Shown here piece by piece: positions 33,671-47,386 of a DNA stretch of 64,000 nt. Source of the stretch: Ricinus communis. Its lineage: Eukaryota; Streptophyta; Magnoliopsida; Malpighiales; Euphorbiaceae. Numbering within the stretch: the first letter of the stretch is position 1; every line of letters starts with the position of its first letter. The position numbers were made by a program, and so were the translations under genes. Where the stretch lies: positions 9,548,001-9,612,000 of the forward strand of contig NC_063257.1 in NCBI RefSeq assembly GCF_019578655.1. Reading direction: 5' to 3'. Below the pieces are notes generated by a model. It saw only the letters and a program-made list of their open reading frames with translations. It ran no database searches and was not told the origin of the DNA.

Positions 33671-33704
33671 ATGGGTCATGGATCATGGATCATGGATCAT
33701 GGGT
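33671..33704. repeat. Short ATGGATC tandem repeat
   Basis: CATGGGTCATGGATCATGGA and the following bases form about four 7-bp units (ATGGATC), partly self-complementary because GATC recurs. Confidence 0.7.
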
Positions 33705-34569
33705 AGGGTCCTAATAAGGATGTCAATCCAAAACCAATTAGTTGCTATAGGTAACATAAAAAGATCATATATACCCAACTCACTCCCTTTTAAATTCGTT
33801 ACAATTTCGTCCTTCTGTACAAAACCAATAGGCATGATTTTAGGGAATGGGAAATCCAATTTAATCTAAGATGTGTTTACACCATATTTAAAACAGGGTT
33901 GTGCCACAAATATATGTCCATATAAAGCATATATATAAGTGAAATAGTATAAATGTGTGGGTAGAGGAGCCTCTTTGAATTTATTGTCTGACACATCAAA
34001 ACTTAAAATTAGACCTTCACAATCATTAATCATTAACCAATTTTTGTAGCATGATTGCGGAGATGTGTGCAAAGACAAAACTCACTCCTTCAAATCAGAG
34101 AAAGCCAAGATGTGGGCACACCTTAATACAATTTAAAAAACAAATGGTGCATCCTAATTCGTATAGATATTTAAGGCTATTTTAGAGTTTTAATGATATA
34201 TTTTTATATATAAAATAATAAAAATATGTGTTTTTATCTCATTTAAACTTAATTGTCTATTTTTAGAAATATTAGTTAAAAAAAAAGAAAATATAGAGTT
34301 AAAAAAACTTGACTGGACATGTTTGTGTCAATGCTCAAAATTAAGACACATGAATTACTAATTACAAGACTGAAGAGATAATTTAGTTATTTGTATAATT
34401 ATTAAGATTTATATTAAAATTTATTTATAGAATATTCAATGAAGATAAAAATATTTAAAATCATATCTATTATATATGATTTAGCATTTAAAACAATTAT
34501 ATAATTTCAACGGTTCCACACTTGCACTTCTTCATGACTAGCTCATTGAAACTAAAGAACGCAAAGAAA

Positions 34570-34605
<36 letters not shown>

Positions 34606-35264
34606 CTTTCTCCCCATTCCCTAGCAGGTCAAGAGAGCAAAAAGGACAAAACTGTTCTCGTACCAAACATCTCAGAAAAGTACTAGAACTGCCGACAGGA
34701 TATATGGTGATTGGCGCCATGAAAAGCTTTGGAATTTATGGTGTAAATCCCCTAAGCTTTATAAAGGGCAGAAAACATCAGGTTTTTGGTTGCCTTTATC
34801 TTGGCAGAAAATATATAATAGGTACATTCCAACAGGTCCTGCTGCATCACTGCAATCCCAGAAAAACAGAAGATTTTAAACCAAACGAAAGCTTGCATCT
34901 AACAGTCTTTTGATGAATTTTGACCCTCGAGGACGAAAACCCAACATTTATTTTTGGGCTCACAGTAGCCAAAAAAAGCCATGGGCTTAGGCACCCATTT
35001 ATATTCCAAAGAAATATCCAACCTTCATGCTCCAAACTTCTGCTGATAAATCATCTTAGCCCAAGCGGTACGAAATAGGTTAGAATGGTTGAAATGTTTG
35101 GGCAAGGCAGAATGAAGGTTTTTCAAATGGAACATCTCATTGATAACTATGTTTCAGTAACCATATCTGCAATAAGGAGGCTTGAGTTGCAAAACTTAGC
35201 TTCACAGGCACAGCCTGTGATACTTGATTTGAGAGCTTGAATTGAAAACACTGCACGAACTTAG
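33705..35264. other. Spacer with dispersed repeat, no gene seen
   Basis: 34160-34262 repeats the segment at 22312-22415. A TA run lies at 34576-34602. From 34600 the composition is less AT-rich, and a 103-codon open frame (34602-34913) has no family resemblance. Confidence 0.5.
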
Positions 35265-35910
35265 TCATATAAAACAATTAGTTTAGCTCAATGGTTATAT
35301 ATAAGTAATTGCAGCCACTGCAAAATTCCATATCTGCAAGTATGCCACCTGGATTGGATCCTAATAGCATTTTAATGGTAGTTCCTTTGGCATTTGGTAC
35401 CTGCAACTGCTGCATGTCAAGCACAGCCGGTATAGTTCTTAAACATACTGAAGTGAAGTTCTTAAGCATATATGGATTCACAGAGCATCGAAATAATGGT
35501 ACTGGGATTGAAGTCAGACTTTGAATTCAAAGAAACAAAATCAAGAATTCTCAGCCTTGTCTGGTTCTATGCAGTTAAAGACAGCCACAGTAAACGCAGA
35601 CAATAAAGATTGCTGTAAAAAGCTGTCCTTTCCACCTAAATGCCATTTGTGGCAAATCCTCCTATAGTCACTTCTTATATTTAAAGGATAAATGCCCATT
35701 TCACATTTCATTGTAAATTTCCCGACAAGGTTAAAGCACTGGCTACAAGCAATACAGAGGTAGAACTTAAAAAAGGTTGAAAGTGTTACTTACAGGATGG
35801 AGAACTCTCTAAGCACCAGCATGTTGGAGGGCAATGGTTCTTGATAAAAGCTGCTCTACCCAATAAAAGAGCGAGGACAACACCAAAAACAAACCCTTTT
35901 TGAGATTGCA
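35265..35910 (-). pseudogene. NIPA-like magnesium transporter pseudogene (relics of exons 1 and 6)
   Basis: On the minus strand, 35910-35806 aligns with exon 1 of the intact NIPA gene at 45724-45868 (the KGFILAVLSG, FIIKK and AGAS regions are still readable at DNA level). 35400-35265 aligns with its exon 6 (44517-44654), including a preserved TTGCAG acceptor at 35401-35406. Exons 2-5 and 7-9 were not found. Because intron-exon borders persist, this is a decayed genomic copy, not a retrocopy. It has the same orientation as the intact gene. Confidence 0.7.
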
Positions 35911-36143
35911 AAACATAAATAAAACTGACAGTCAAGGAACACCAGCACCATCTTCAACATATAACGAAATTAACAGACTTGTTGTGCCTTTTTGGTGAAA
36001 AATGTTAGTAAAGAGCAGCCTAATTCATTACACATGGCAGCCACAAGGCACAAAAAGCTAAAAAGGCCAAAAAAGAAAAGAGGCACCATCCAAGAAAATG
36101 AAATAAGAATTAAGAAAGAATATCTCAGTGTCAGCCGCCATTG

Positions 36144-36294
36144 GGTCAAACCCACAAGTTTTGACCAAAAATAGAGATACATCACCCCCAATCCACACGT
36201 ATGTATCCGCATCCATCTCTCTTAGCTCTCTCTCTCTCTATGTCTACATATACATATGAACACACCACACCCTTCCAACATTGTCCGCGGTCAA
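36144..36294. promoter_or_regulatory. W-box cluster upstream of the WRKY33-type gene
   Basis: GGTCAA at 36144-36149, TTGACC at 36161-36166 and GGTCAA at 36289-36294 are three full W-boxes on both strands within 150 bp and 230-380 bp before the start codon. W-boxes are the binding sites of WRKY proteins, and AtWRKY33 is known to bind its own promoter, so self- or cross-regulation is likely. Confidence 0.65.
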
Positions 36295-36519
36295 AACTGT
36301 CTCTCTCTCTCGTGTCTGTAACCTTCCTGGAAACCTCAACCCAATGATAAAGCAAGCCTTGCTCAATACGTGACCATTTTTTCTTTTTCTCTTTCAGCAA
36401 CAACAAACAACCCAATTCCCATCTTCCCTTATCTCTCTTTGTTTTTCTTAGAGAGAAAAGAATATTAAAGAAACAAAGATTTGAACTTTCTCTCTTGTTG
36501 GGTTTATATTTATGTTATT

Positions 36520-38848
36520 ATGGCATCTTCTTCGGGTAGCTTAGACACATCTGCGAATTCATATCCATTAAGTTTCAGTTTTTCTTCTCACAGCAACTTC
36601 ATGACCACCACTCGTTTCACTGACCTTCTTGCATCTACTGATGATGAAACCATTAAGCGTAGTGGTGGGTTGGGTGAGAGAATAGCAGAGAGAACTGGGT
36701 CTGGTGTCCCTAAGTTTAAGTCAATTCCACCCCCTTCTTTGCCTCTCTCTCCACCTTCTGTTTCTCCTTCTTCGTACTTCGCTATTCCTCCTGGTTTAAG
36801 CCCCGCTGAGCTTCTTGACTCTCCTGTCTTGTTAAACACTTCTTGTGTAAGTTTTCCTTATAGTTGAACATCTATACTCTGTTTTTTGCTTTGTTTTCTT
36901 GTACACCTACATATATATTATGTTTTGTCATTTTTAGGCATGAAGATTAGATCTTTTGTTAAGTTGTTGGAATTATTAGGCTAATGGATTTTTGCTTCTT
37001 GTTTGTCTGTTCAGATTTTGCCTTCTCCAACTACTGGTTCATTTGCCAATTGGAAGATGAACTCTAGTCATAATAACCAGCAAAATGTTAAGCAAGAAGA
37101 CAATAATTACTCAGATTTCTCTTTTCAGCCACCAACAAGGCCATGTACAACATCATCAGCAATGTTTCAATCTTCAAACAGCTCAATTCAAACTGTATGT
37201 ATCAATTTTATATCAGACTGTGTCTGTTTTGGTCATTGTTTTTGTTTGGTATCTAAAGATTTGGTTAATGATATTTCTCCAGGCACAACAGCAAAGGTGG
37301 AGTTTACAAGAATCTGTAAAGCAAGATGATTTTGGTGCTCTTCAAACAAATACTCAAAGCAGCAAGAACAACAATAACAACAACAACAACAACAACAACA
37401 ATGGGTTCCAGTCAGATTATGGTGATCAACCACAGCAATATCAATCAGTGAGAGAGCAAAGAAGATCAGAAGATGGATACAATTGGAGGAAATATGGTCA
37501 AAAACAAGTTAAAGGAAGTGAAAATCCAAGAAGTTATTATAAGTGCACATATCCTAATTGTCCAACAAAGAAAAAAATTGAAAGGTCTTTAGATGGACAA
37601 ATAACTGAGATTGTTTATAAGGGTAGTCACAATCATCCTAAGCCTCAATCCACTAGGAGATCATCTGCTAACTCTTCTTCATCAGCTACTAATCATGCAA
37701 CAGTTGAGAATCACTATAGTAATAATATTCAAGATCAATCATTCGGTACACATGGTAGTGGTGGACAAATGGATTCTGTTGTAACAACACCTGAGAATTC
37801 TTCCATTTCTGTTGGGGATGATGATTTTGATTCTTCACAAAAGAGCAAGTCTAGAAGCGATGAGTATGATGAAGATGAACCAGAGGCCAAAAGATGGTAA
37901 AGTTCTTATCTTTAACCAAACAAGCAAATGATTTTGTTGTATTTGTTGAATTGAAAATTGAAACTTTTTTGGGTTTTATTTCAGGAAAACAGAAGGTGAA
38001 AATGTGGGAATTTCAGCACCAGGGAGTAGAACAGTGAGAGAACCAAGAGTTGTAGTTCAAACCACTAGTGAAATTGACATTCTTGACGATGGATATAGAT
38101 GGAGGAAATATGGGCAGAAAGTAGTCAAGGGCAATCCAAATCCTAGGTAAAAAGAAAGAAAAGCTCACTTTCTTAATACTTTTGGTAACTCGTAATATGT
38201 TACAATTTCGAAGTTCTGATCCGAAATTCTAAAATATCAAAAAGTGGGGATCTTGCCAAATGTTTGTTTATTATATTCGTGAAGTATAAAGTTTTGATCT
38301 TTTTAGAAATGATATAATTTCGCATGAGATTTTCTGTAATGGGAAATTTTTTTTAACTTAAGACTCGAGAGTTTTTTTTATCTTCTAATAATTGTTATTA
38401 CACGTACAGGAGCTATTACAAGTGCACACATCCAGCATGTCCTGTGAGGAAGCATGTTGAGCGAGCATCTCATGACCTTAGGGCAGTGATCACAACCTAC
38501 GAGGGCAAGCACAACCATGATGTTCCGGCTGCTCGCGGCAGCCACTCCGCAGTCAATAGGCCATTGCCTGATAACAACAACAACAACAGTAATAGCAATA
38601 GCTACAATAGTAACTCCAGTGCAGCTATGGCAATAAGGCCATCAGCTACGAATTATCATTCTACCAACCCAATTCGCAATTCAAGGCAACCAGTAACATC
38701 TGAAGGAGAAGCACCCTTTTCACTGGAGATGTTTCCAAGTCCAGGAAGCTTTGGGTTCTCAGGATTTGGAAATGCTATGGGGTCTTACATGAATCAAACA
38801 AAAGAAGAACCAAGGGATGATTTGTTTCTGGAGTCATTGCTATGCTGA
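36520..38848 (+). CDS. WRKY33: Group I WRKY transcription factor, WRKY33 type, five exons, 573 aa
   Basis: Exons 36520-36846, 37015-37194, 37283-37896, 37985-38146 and 38410-38848 join in frame. There are two DNA-binding domains with WRKYGQK at 237-243 and 413-419, followed by C-x4-C-x22-H-x-H and C-x4-C-x23-H-x-H zinc fingers. The intron inside the second domain after NPR is the conserved WRKY position. Five Ser-Pro sites (S77, S82, S94, S101, S113) form the cluster that MPK3/MPK6 phosphorylate in AtWRKY33. Twelve consecutive Asn are encoded at 37367-37402. The C-terminus has an EEPRDDLF block as in WRKY33. It acts in the nucleus on W-boxes; AtWRKY33 drives camalexin synthesis and resistance to necrotrophic fungi. 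Orthology is inferred from these motifs. Confidence 0.93.
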
Positions 38849-41800
38849 AACTTGCATGTTTTTGGAGGGATGATATAATAATAATAATAATAAGAAGAAG
38901 AAGAAGAAGAAGAAGCAGGTCAAGTTCATTTGATTTAATTAAGTACAGACTGTTTGCTGTGTATATTTTACAACAAAAAGGCATTTCATTTTAGTAATGT
39001 TGTAAGATCATATACTGGTATAGCTTTAGGAAGTATCATTGTCATCTATTAAGTTAATTTTTTGATTGTTTTGGGGCCTTCATTTGATATTCATATCATA
39101 TTCCAAGCCTCGATTCAATTTTGTATCACAGTTTTAGTGTTATTTGTTAATTTGTTTATGGTTTTAAATGGAAAACTTTTAAGGTTCATTTCCATTGCTT
39201 CTTCCCTCAGGTTAATTAGAAATGCAAGAAAAAGAAAAGCATAAACTGCTTCACTTTATAAAATAAAAGATAAAATGAAAGTGAAAATTTTAATATATGT
39301 GGATTTGTTTATTCAGTTGAAAATTCAACTTTGAATTCTCTGCCTTTCCATTTCTTTTCTTGAAAACAAATACTTTATATTAATATAGCATAAAAAATAA
39401 AAATAAATGGGTACTTCATTAAGATAGCTAGCCAATGCAATTAAACAATAATTATGCAATTTGAGTATGCATTTCTCTTTGTTACTTACTGATATAAGTT
39501 TTGTAATATGATTCTATTAGTGGCAAAATTTAAATTAGGATGCTATCCTAATTTTAATTTTTGAAAAAATAAAAAGAAAATATATGTATTTGAAATTCAA
39601 AATTCTCAATAGTGGGTTTTTATTTTTTTATTTTCTTTCTCCAAATCTGATCACAGTTCTAGATTTTGGGAATGCACAGTGTGAATGAGTTGGAAGCATT
39701 TGGGTTTGAATAGGTCAGAGAAGAGGGGCTGAGGACTGCAAAGCTAAAGCTAAGGTTGTTGCTTTGCTTAATCAACAAGTTGGTCAAAGTCAAAACTCAT
39801 GTGCAAAAATACAAGACATCCCCACCCACATGGAGCCTTCCTCCTCTAGTGGGGGGCCCAATAAGAACTTGTGATGAAATTACTAACACAGCCCTTCGCC
39901 TAATACTCTGCTGGGCTGGGAGGGGCAATTTAGTCCAATAAGAGCAAGTGCAGATTTTTTTAATTATTTTTTGTTGGAAGACTTTTGAGGGAGATAGAGA
40001 GAGACGTTTACTTGATGCACACGGTGCATTTAAATAAGAAGTGATGGGCCCCACTGGCCAAAATGGTCCCCATATCTCTCATTCTCATCTACTAACCAAC
40101 CAACCCATCAATTTGCCTAATCTTAATCATGTCTTTATATCATTTAGTTTGAATCTAAATATTTTAGCTTTAATTTACAATTTTATCTTTTTATATTTAT
40201 TTATCTTGTTTATACCAATGATAGATTTTGGAAGCTTTCACACTTTCACATTCTAAAACAATTCAAGCATTCGAATCTATAAAATGAAGATATTGAATCT
40301 TCTTTTGTTAAGAATTAAGAATAACAGTATTGATGTGGAAAGAAAAAAAAATATATTAAATTTGACAATTTAAACAATATTTTCTATCAAATTATAATCT
40401 ATTTTTTCATTAATACGATTGATAATTATTAAAAATAAATAAATATATATATATTTCGATATTTGAAAGATACATCATCAATTAAAACTTTAATTTTATG
40501 GTATTTACAATGTGATTTGTCATTTTTAATAAAAAAACAAACAATACTTTTTACAGAATCTTTTTATTTAAACAAAGGCTTGCACTTTGTCTTTAGTGAA
40601 TGAAATCATTTGAAAAAATATATTAACAAACTCTAGTACATTAAGACCTGTCAGCATCATTTAAACTCATTTAATAAAGGGTCAATCTTAAAGGAGCATT
40701 AATCTCATTTCAACTCATACTTACAGCCAAGCTGAATTTGAACTCAGGTCAAATTTTGGTTGAACTCAATCAAATTTTTTACAATTTCAGTACTGATTGT
40801 TAACATTATCCCAATATTATTATGAATAACAGTTAGCACAAATTTCAGCCTGAGGTAAGTGCCCCACCTGCAATAATACATGTGCTTGCCTTCTTCCCCG
40901 TGCACAAAATGTCTAGTTAAACCATATACAATTACTTCCACAATTCAGCTGTTAGAGTTTACAAAGATTGTCTTTCATACAATAATTAAGATGCATTTCT
41001 AGTTCTGGATTCTGCAACATCATCAGAAGAGAAGAATTTTGTGGGTAATAGTGAGGCCAAATCACCATTAAGTAGATTTCAAGAGTCAAGACCTTGTGGC
41101 AGAGTCTCAATGGTTGACTTACCATGGAAGCAGGTTCTTGGTCATTGCTAAAGATATCAAAACTATCCTCAGGGGTTTTACTTATAAGCTTGAGCTGTAA
41201 AACTGGGTAGTAATTTGATATGATATCATGTTCTCTCTTACCAAAAGTTCAAAGTTCATATTTTGCTTACTATTCTTCAGTTTCGGGACAGGGTAAGATT
41301 GCCCTGTATTTTATCTATAATCAACAAGAATACTCTATTTATTGAAAAATAGGTCAACTAACAGTCACTTGGCATAGAAAGGTAGCTTAAGAATAATGTA
41401 TAGATATATTATATACATGTCCAAAAATTAAAAGCAATACAATCATGAACAATTCCAAAGATGTAGGAGTCCGCTATATACGCAAAAAAAGAACTTATGT
41501 TTACAGGGTTGCAAAAATGGCAGCTTTTCCTTTACCCCCCAGATCGATGACAAAATGCAAGCATCGAGTGAATGGTAACAAATGAAAATCTTTAAGTAAA
41601 ATGTCTCTCATCAAAAGGAAAGTAGTAGATCATTCTTACAGTTTCTCATGCTGGTGGGCAGACTGTACATTGGAAATAGATAGAGACCTGTGGCAGAAAG
41701 AACAGGTTGCAGCCCAACAAAGCTATAAATAAAGCTACATGAAGCGGAAGCAGGCGCTTACAGAAGGCAACGGAAAAATCAAGATCATTACCATGAGATA

Positions 41801-41977
41801 TTGGCCTGCACCACTATCCGTTACACCTCAAACGAATGAATTGAATGCCTCGATAAAATCAAATGTCACGGACAATTTCACTCTTCAAAAATGCATAACA
41901 AGGAGATTTTTCCATCTTTTGCTTCATGTTTTCCAGGAGGTGCAGAGATGACACAAGTAGATCCAGATATCTTTATC
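38849..41977. other. Spacer between convergent WRKY and NIPA genes
   Basis: It holds the 3' UTR of the WRKY gene with an (AAT)n(AAG)n microsatellite at 38875-38915 and, on the right, the 3' UTR of NIPA. GGTCAA and AGTCAA at 39782-39793 form a paired W-box without a gene next to it. No gene was recognised. Confidence 0.5.
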
Positions 41978-44900
41978 TTATTTGAAATGATCTTGTTTAA
42001 GCATTGCAGTTAAATCAGGGGATAGCTCATAATCGGTTTTCTCCTTCCAAGCATCTCCATTTATGTAAAGCCACGAGACTTGAGGAGAATTGAATGAATA
42101 GATATCTGCACATTGTGGATATATCCACAGTATTTTTCAATGTAATGAAATTGAATAAAGAAGACTGGACCATGGTAGATATGTGCCTAAAATCTTATGA
42201 TTGCCAGGTGTGAAAACATGCAGCTGTTCCCCTGCTATCTTGAAAAATTGCAATATACTTCTTGGACATTTTAAACTTATTAATGAGCAAACACATGTAT
42301 AAATTCCAGAAATACACAAGGAAGATTGTGGAAAGTCCGAAATACTTTTATATGAAGGATGGAGACATTAAAAACATTCTTTTTTTTATGTCATAACCTA
42401 GTATAATCCAACTTATATTGAACAAATCATTATAGTTAACAAGATATCCACACATCATGGACTAAAATTTGAAGTGGTTGGAAATCTATAGCTCATTTAT
42501 GGATGAACCATTCAAAATTGAATATTTATCCAAAATATGAGTGAGATTGTTACAATATTTGATAAAATGCTCCCAATATCTGCTGGATTTAAAGTACAGC
42601 ATGCCTATCACATCAGTAATTTGATTTATAAAATTTGAATATTTAGAAAGTCATTATATAGTATAAAAGCTAGTGCTGTTTTGAGCCAATCCATAAAAAT
42701 GGCCAGTCCATGATAATAATTAGAAACTATTTTCCAGTTGTCCAAGCATCATTAATTCAAAACTGAAAATAGCCATGCATGAAATACACCCAAAAGTAGT
42801 AAGTGCAAGGTGCAAGTTAATCTGCAAATACCTGTTGCCGCTGGAACTCGGTCTCTTGTACTGTGCAAAACTATAGTGCCAGACAGAACAGTTATAAATC
42901 CACAAAGCGCAGAGACAATATTGCTGGCACTCTGACCAGACCAGTCCTAAAAATAACAGGAAAGAAACACATTAAAATCGGAAGTGAAAAGGTAAAGACT
43001 TCGATAAAAGAATCAAAGATACCTTGAACATAATGGCACTGGCAAGAATAGTGAGTGATGTGAACATAGCATAGTAGATTGTAGAAACAACTGCAGTGTT
43101 GAATGTGTCCAAAGCCTGGTACATCCAGTTCCATTATTTTCAAAATCAGCACCCAACTACTGTGAAACTAATTTTGTATAAACATGCAAAAAATATAACA
43201 GCCCAAAATATTGAATGGTTATTTAAGGGATCCCAGCTTCCTCAGTTTGCCAGATGACACCACTGGGTGAAGACTGAAGCAACCTAAGGCTTTGCAGAAA
43301 ATTTAAAAACGGATAAATTTGTTGCCAGAAGAACAAGATAATGGAAGACAGCAGTTTTTAGTTCATAGATAATAGAATTTCTTCAAGTGGAGTGGCAGTC
43401 TTGGTTGATTTTAGGTGCCACATGGCAGGTGCAGAAATGTAATAATAAAAGAATACAAGAGAGACTTTTCCAGGGCGTTTGTAGTGTAAGGAAATTACTA
43501 TAGTAGGAGGAGCACTGCTCATTAAGAAGAATTAAAGGATGACTATTAATATGAAACATCGGAACATATAAGGAATGTTAGAAAGAATTAAAAACTGGGT
43601 TAAATGTATTGATGTAATACAATTCGAGAAAAGTGATGGTAGAGTGATAAAATGAAGAAGAGCCAAAATCCTCAAATGAAGTGTGTGAGAGCATATTTAT
43701 AGTAATGAGGGAGAAGGAATTATCATTGATCAGATATATCACAGCAAATTCTCAGTTAGGTGAGATCCAAATATAGCTTTAAATGAGAACAAACAGAAAA
43801 ATGATGTGTCCTACAGAACACATGTATATTTAAGCCAACAAGAAAATTAGAGAAACGGGCTTCCTGTAACAAGCCTAATCAGAGCTTACTAGATAGAAAC
43901 TCTTTAAGTCATCCCATTAATCTAAAGTTGATATTAAAATCCTCCCACTAATTTCATAATTAAAGTCCATATGCCAGTGGGCTGGATCCTCAGTTATTCA
44001 TTCTGCATAATTTATGAAATGGGTTGTGAGCATCCATGACCGATTAGTCATAAAATATAAGGGATACAAAAAAACAATTATTTAGGTACATAAAGTCTAA
44101 AGCATATATGTTTCTTGCATTGCCACAATATCCTGCACAATTTGACAGTCTAAGGTCTGGTTTTATTGTTGATAGGTAGCCACACACCTAGCATGTTCCA
44201 AAGGGGAAACAATTAGTAAATAAAAAGTCATGCCTTTTTGTATTAACCTAATAATGGCTTTAGAAGGAGAAGAAAACTATATCACTGACACGAAAGATAT
44301 ACATCTGAACTGCATTATAAGAATTTCCACTCCAAAAGTTTTAAGGGTTTCTATAAACTAAATGCAAGTAGGAAGCTGAAGCTGAAGCTGCCACACTGAA
44401 CTTTACGCACACTGTCTGAGGTACTAATTACAGAGCTTAAGTCTCTATTTTAACAAATAATATTGTAAGAAAAGTGAGGGGAAAAAGAGAAAAAAGAAGG
44501 AAAAAGTGATACTAACCTTGTTCAAATAATTGAGCTGAATTATTATACAACTAATTGAAACCATTGCAAAAACCCATGTCTGGAAGTGTGCCGCCTGGCT
44601 CGAACCCTCTATTGTTAGTTTTATCGCAATTCCTATGGCTTTAATACTCATAACCTGCAAAAAGGTTGTAAGTATTTCATATCAGAATCATCCTTCAAGG
44701 AAGGTCGAATTGCATAAATCAGAAGCAGCAATGAGTTCTACATGGCATCATTGAGTTCAGATAATGTAAGGCATACATAAAAATTTCATTAATTGCAATC
44801 ATCATGCCTTATTTAAAGAAACTAACCGTCAAAGAACCAATTACAGAGCATATGCCAATGTAAACCATCATGTTTGTCTGAGCGTATCGTGGCTCGCAAT

Positions 44901-45868
44901 ACAAAACCAGCACCAGGACTACAGCTATTGCTGATGCCACATACAGAAGAAATGCTGTAAAACAAAAATAAATGAATAAATAAATAAATAAGCAAAACAT
45001 ATAAATTTAATCAGAAGACCAAATGAAAAACAGCAATAAATACGTCAAAACTTCACCAGGCTGAGTCGCTAATTCCCATATCTCATCCACTGAAGTCAGA
45101 CTGTGTTCACCGGGAGCATGAAGCACAATCAATGTAGACCCTACTACACACAGAAGACACCCTACCATGCCCAGTTTCTTCATTTTCTCCTTTAAGAAGA
45201 AGTGTGCTAAAACAGCACTGGGGAAAGAAAGGAGACAACCAAAAATCAGGGTCTGCATATAGTTCAAGAAAATTGAAAGCACAGAACTAAGGTTGCACAT
45301 TGGATTTGAATTCATCATATATCACTGCAATGTTCTATCCTTGCTCACTTAAACATATGCCATAAAGATTTGCTACAAAATTAATCCTTTTACCTAACAA
45401 TAATGCTTATTGCCCCAAGTGGAGTTACAAGTACAGCAGGAGCAAAAATATAAGCCACAAAATTAGCAAATTCCCCAACAATCACTGTAAGAAAGAACAA
45501 ATACCTTAATAAATTTCCCAAAACAATTACCATTAAGAAACTTTAAATTAAATTCAATAACTGCAAAACTTACTAGTCACCATTCCAACCCACCAGAGTG
45601 GCTCTAACAAATATCCATATCCACCAGAACCTTGAAATCGCATAGAATTTAGAAACAGAAAAAGCAATTCAAAGAAACTGCAAAAAACTAAAACATGAAA
45701 AAGTTGAAGCCTTTATCACTCACTAGCTCTAGTGCCAGATGCCCCAGCACGTTGGAGGCCAATTTTCTTGATAATAAAGCTTGACCCAATGAAAATACCA
45801 GAAAGAACAGCGAGAATAAACCCTTTAAGGTTACTGTTAAAAGAAGTTGAAGTAGACAGAGAAGCCAT
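41978..45868 (-). CDS. NIPA-family magnesium transporter, nine exons, 351 aa
   Basis: Exons on the complement, in transcript order: 45724-45868, 45574-45630, 45394-45484, 45057-45217, 44827-44954, 44517-44654, 43023-43115, 42832-42946, 41978-42105; all borders are GT/AG and phases agree. The protein starts MASLSTSTSF and has the NIPA (DUF803) pattern: KGFILAVLSGIFIGSSFIIKK, EPLWWVGM, APAVLVTPLGA, VVGSTLIVLHAP, QTNMMVYIGICS, QLNYLNKALDTFNTAVV and a DWSGQ...CGFITVLSGT end. Nine or so membrane helices are expected. The human family moves Mg2+; the plant members are annotated as probable Mg2+ transporters, location uncertain. Exon 9, after a 726-base intron, is the least certain. A decayed copy lies at 35265-35910. 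Confidence 0.92.
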
Positions 45869-46751
45869 TCTTGAACAAATAATTTCCTAAAACTACAAAA
45901 AGAATGACGAAAGCTTAGATTTCTATTATGGGGTTTTTCAGGATTAGTTAGAAATCAGGAAGAATGTGCAAAATTTACAGGTGTACACTACATGGAACCA
46001 CACCTGCCAGTCTAAATACTGGTCCCTCGATCTTGAAAAGTCATACTTATATGTATTGATTTAAGTAAGGCCTAGTTAATAAATTTCTTCAGAAAAAATG
46101 TATTTAATAATAACTTTTTGTGTTCTTTTTATATTTATGTATTTTGTTGGTAATTTTATTAATTACATTTATATTTTGAATCATTTAACATGCCTACCAA
46201 ATGCCTAGCTGACACTAATTTTTTTATTTTTTTATTTTTTTATTTTGTCATATGTTAAAACATATTGCATTTCAAAGTGTGAAGTAAATAACTTTGACTA
46301 ACGGATTTTGAAGATGTAATATTTATTGGTATGGGTCCTGATTTTTGGTGTTCATTTGTTTATTGTTTTTTTTTTTGTATTAAATACATAAATACACAAT
46401 GTATGCTTTGGTTTACTTATCTATTTTGTCAAATTATAATTAGTGAATATATTATACATAGCAATGAATATGATTTTGTTAATTAATTGTTGATCATTTT
46501 AATTTATAAAAAAAATATCAATTTATTAATTTTGGATTTAAATTGTTAACACTGATTAAGCATTAACAGTTAATTAATATTTACTTTACAATTAACTAAA
46601 TTTTTTAGTTTCTTATTATATTAAATTTTATATAATGATTTAAAATGTACATAAATCTATTTTATCCATTTAATTTTTTAACTTAAATCAATTTTATAAT
46701 TTATTTGATTTTATTAGCACTCCTAATTTGAATATAAAAGGCATAAACATA

Positions 46752-47386
46752 TAAATGGCAATCGATAAGATATTCACCTATTTAAATAGTATCCGAATCT
46801 GAATCTGATTAAAAAAGATGTATCTTAATTCTAAATTTGTTTAAAAAATTATTTTTATTACTCAAATCTATTTTAAATTTAAATAGAAATACCCGCATAC
46901 TATTCGAACCTGATTAAAATTTATTTAAATTAAATAATATTAAATATATTTATTAGTATTTGAATAAGTATCAGGTATCCTATTCGTTTATATAAACATC
47001 TAAATAACTAAATAGATATTTGTTTACCAAGCATATTTACAATAATTAAATTTTAAAATATATTAATAAAAATAATTTAAATATAAAATATAAATTATAA
47101 ACTAATCAAATCTAAATATTGAATGTTAAAATATTTAATATAATAATACAATCCAGGCATAAATTTAATAAAATATAAAATAATTTTTTAATAAAAAATA
47201 AATTATAATTTAATATAATCCGGTTGGAGTAACGGATAAGCGTAAAATCAAATCTAAATTTGATCCGAATTCGACAGAAATAACAAAATAAAGTTTCAAA
47301 TTCATTCTAAATTTATTTTTTTATTATCTGTGTGTTAGATTGATTCGGATGGAATAGCCAAAACTACCCGTTGGCTGCAATCCCTA
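46752..47386. mobile_element. Decayed hAT-like element
   Basis: The left end (TAAATGGCAATCGATAAGAT) and the right end (CCCGTTGGCTGCAATCCCTA) resemble the two ends of dicot hAT elements that begin YAGGGATGGCAAT, but the left three G residues are lost and no target duplication is visible. The internal sub-repeats (CCGAATCTGAATCTGATTAAA and GAACCTGATTAAA) fit this type. Confidence 0.35.

Noticed and set aside
34602..34913. 103-codon plus-strand open frame
   Set aside because: It begins in a TA-rich stretch and shows no recognisable protein family.
43150..44516. Extra gene inside the long NIPA intron
   Set aside because: No coding frame or domain was seen; the flanking exons splice in phase without it.
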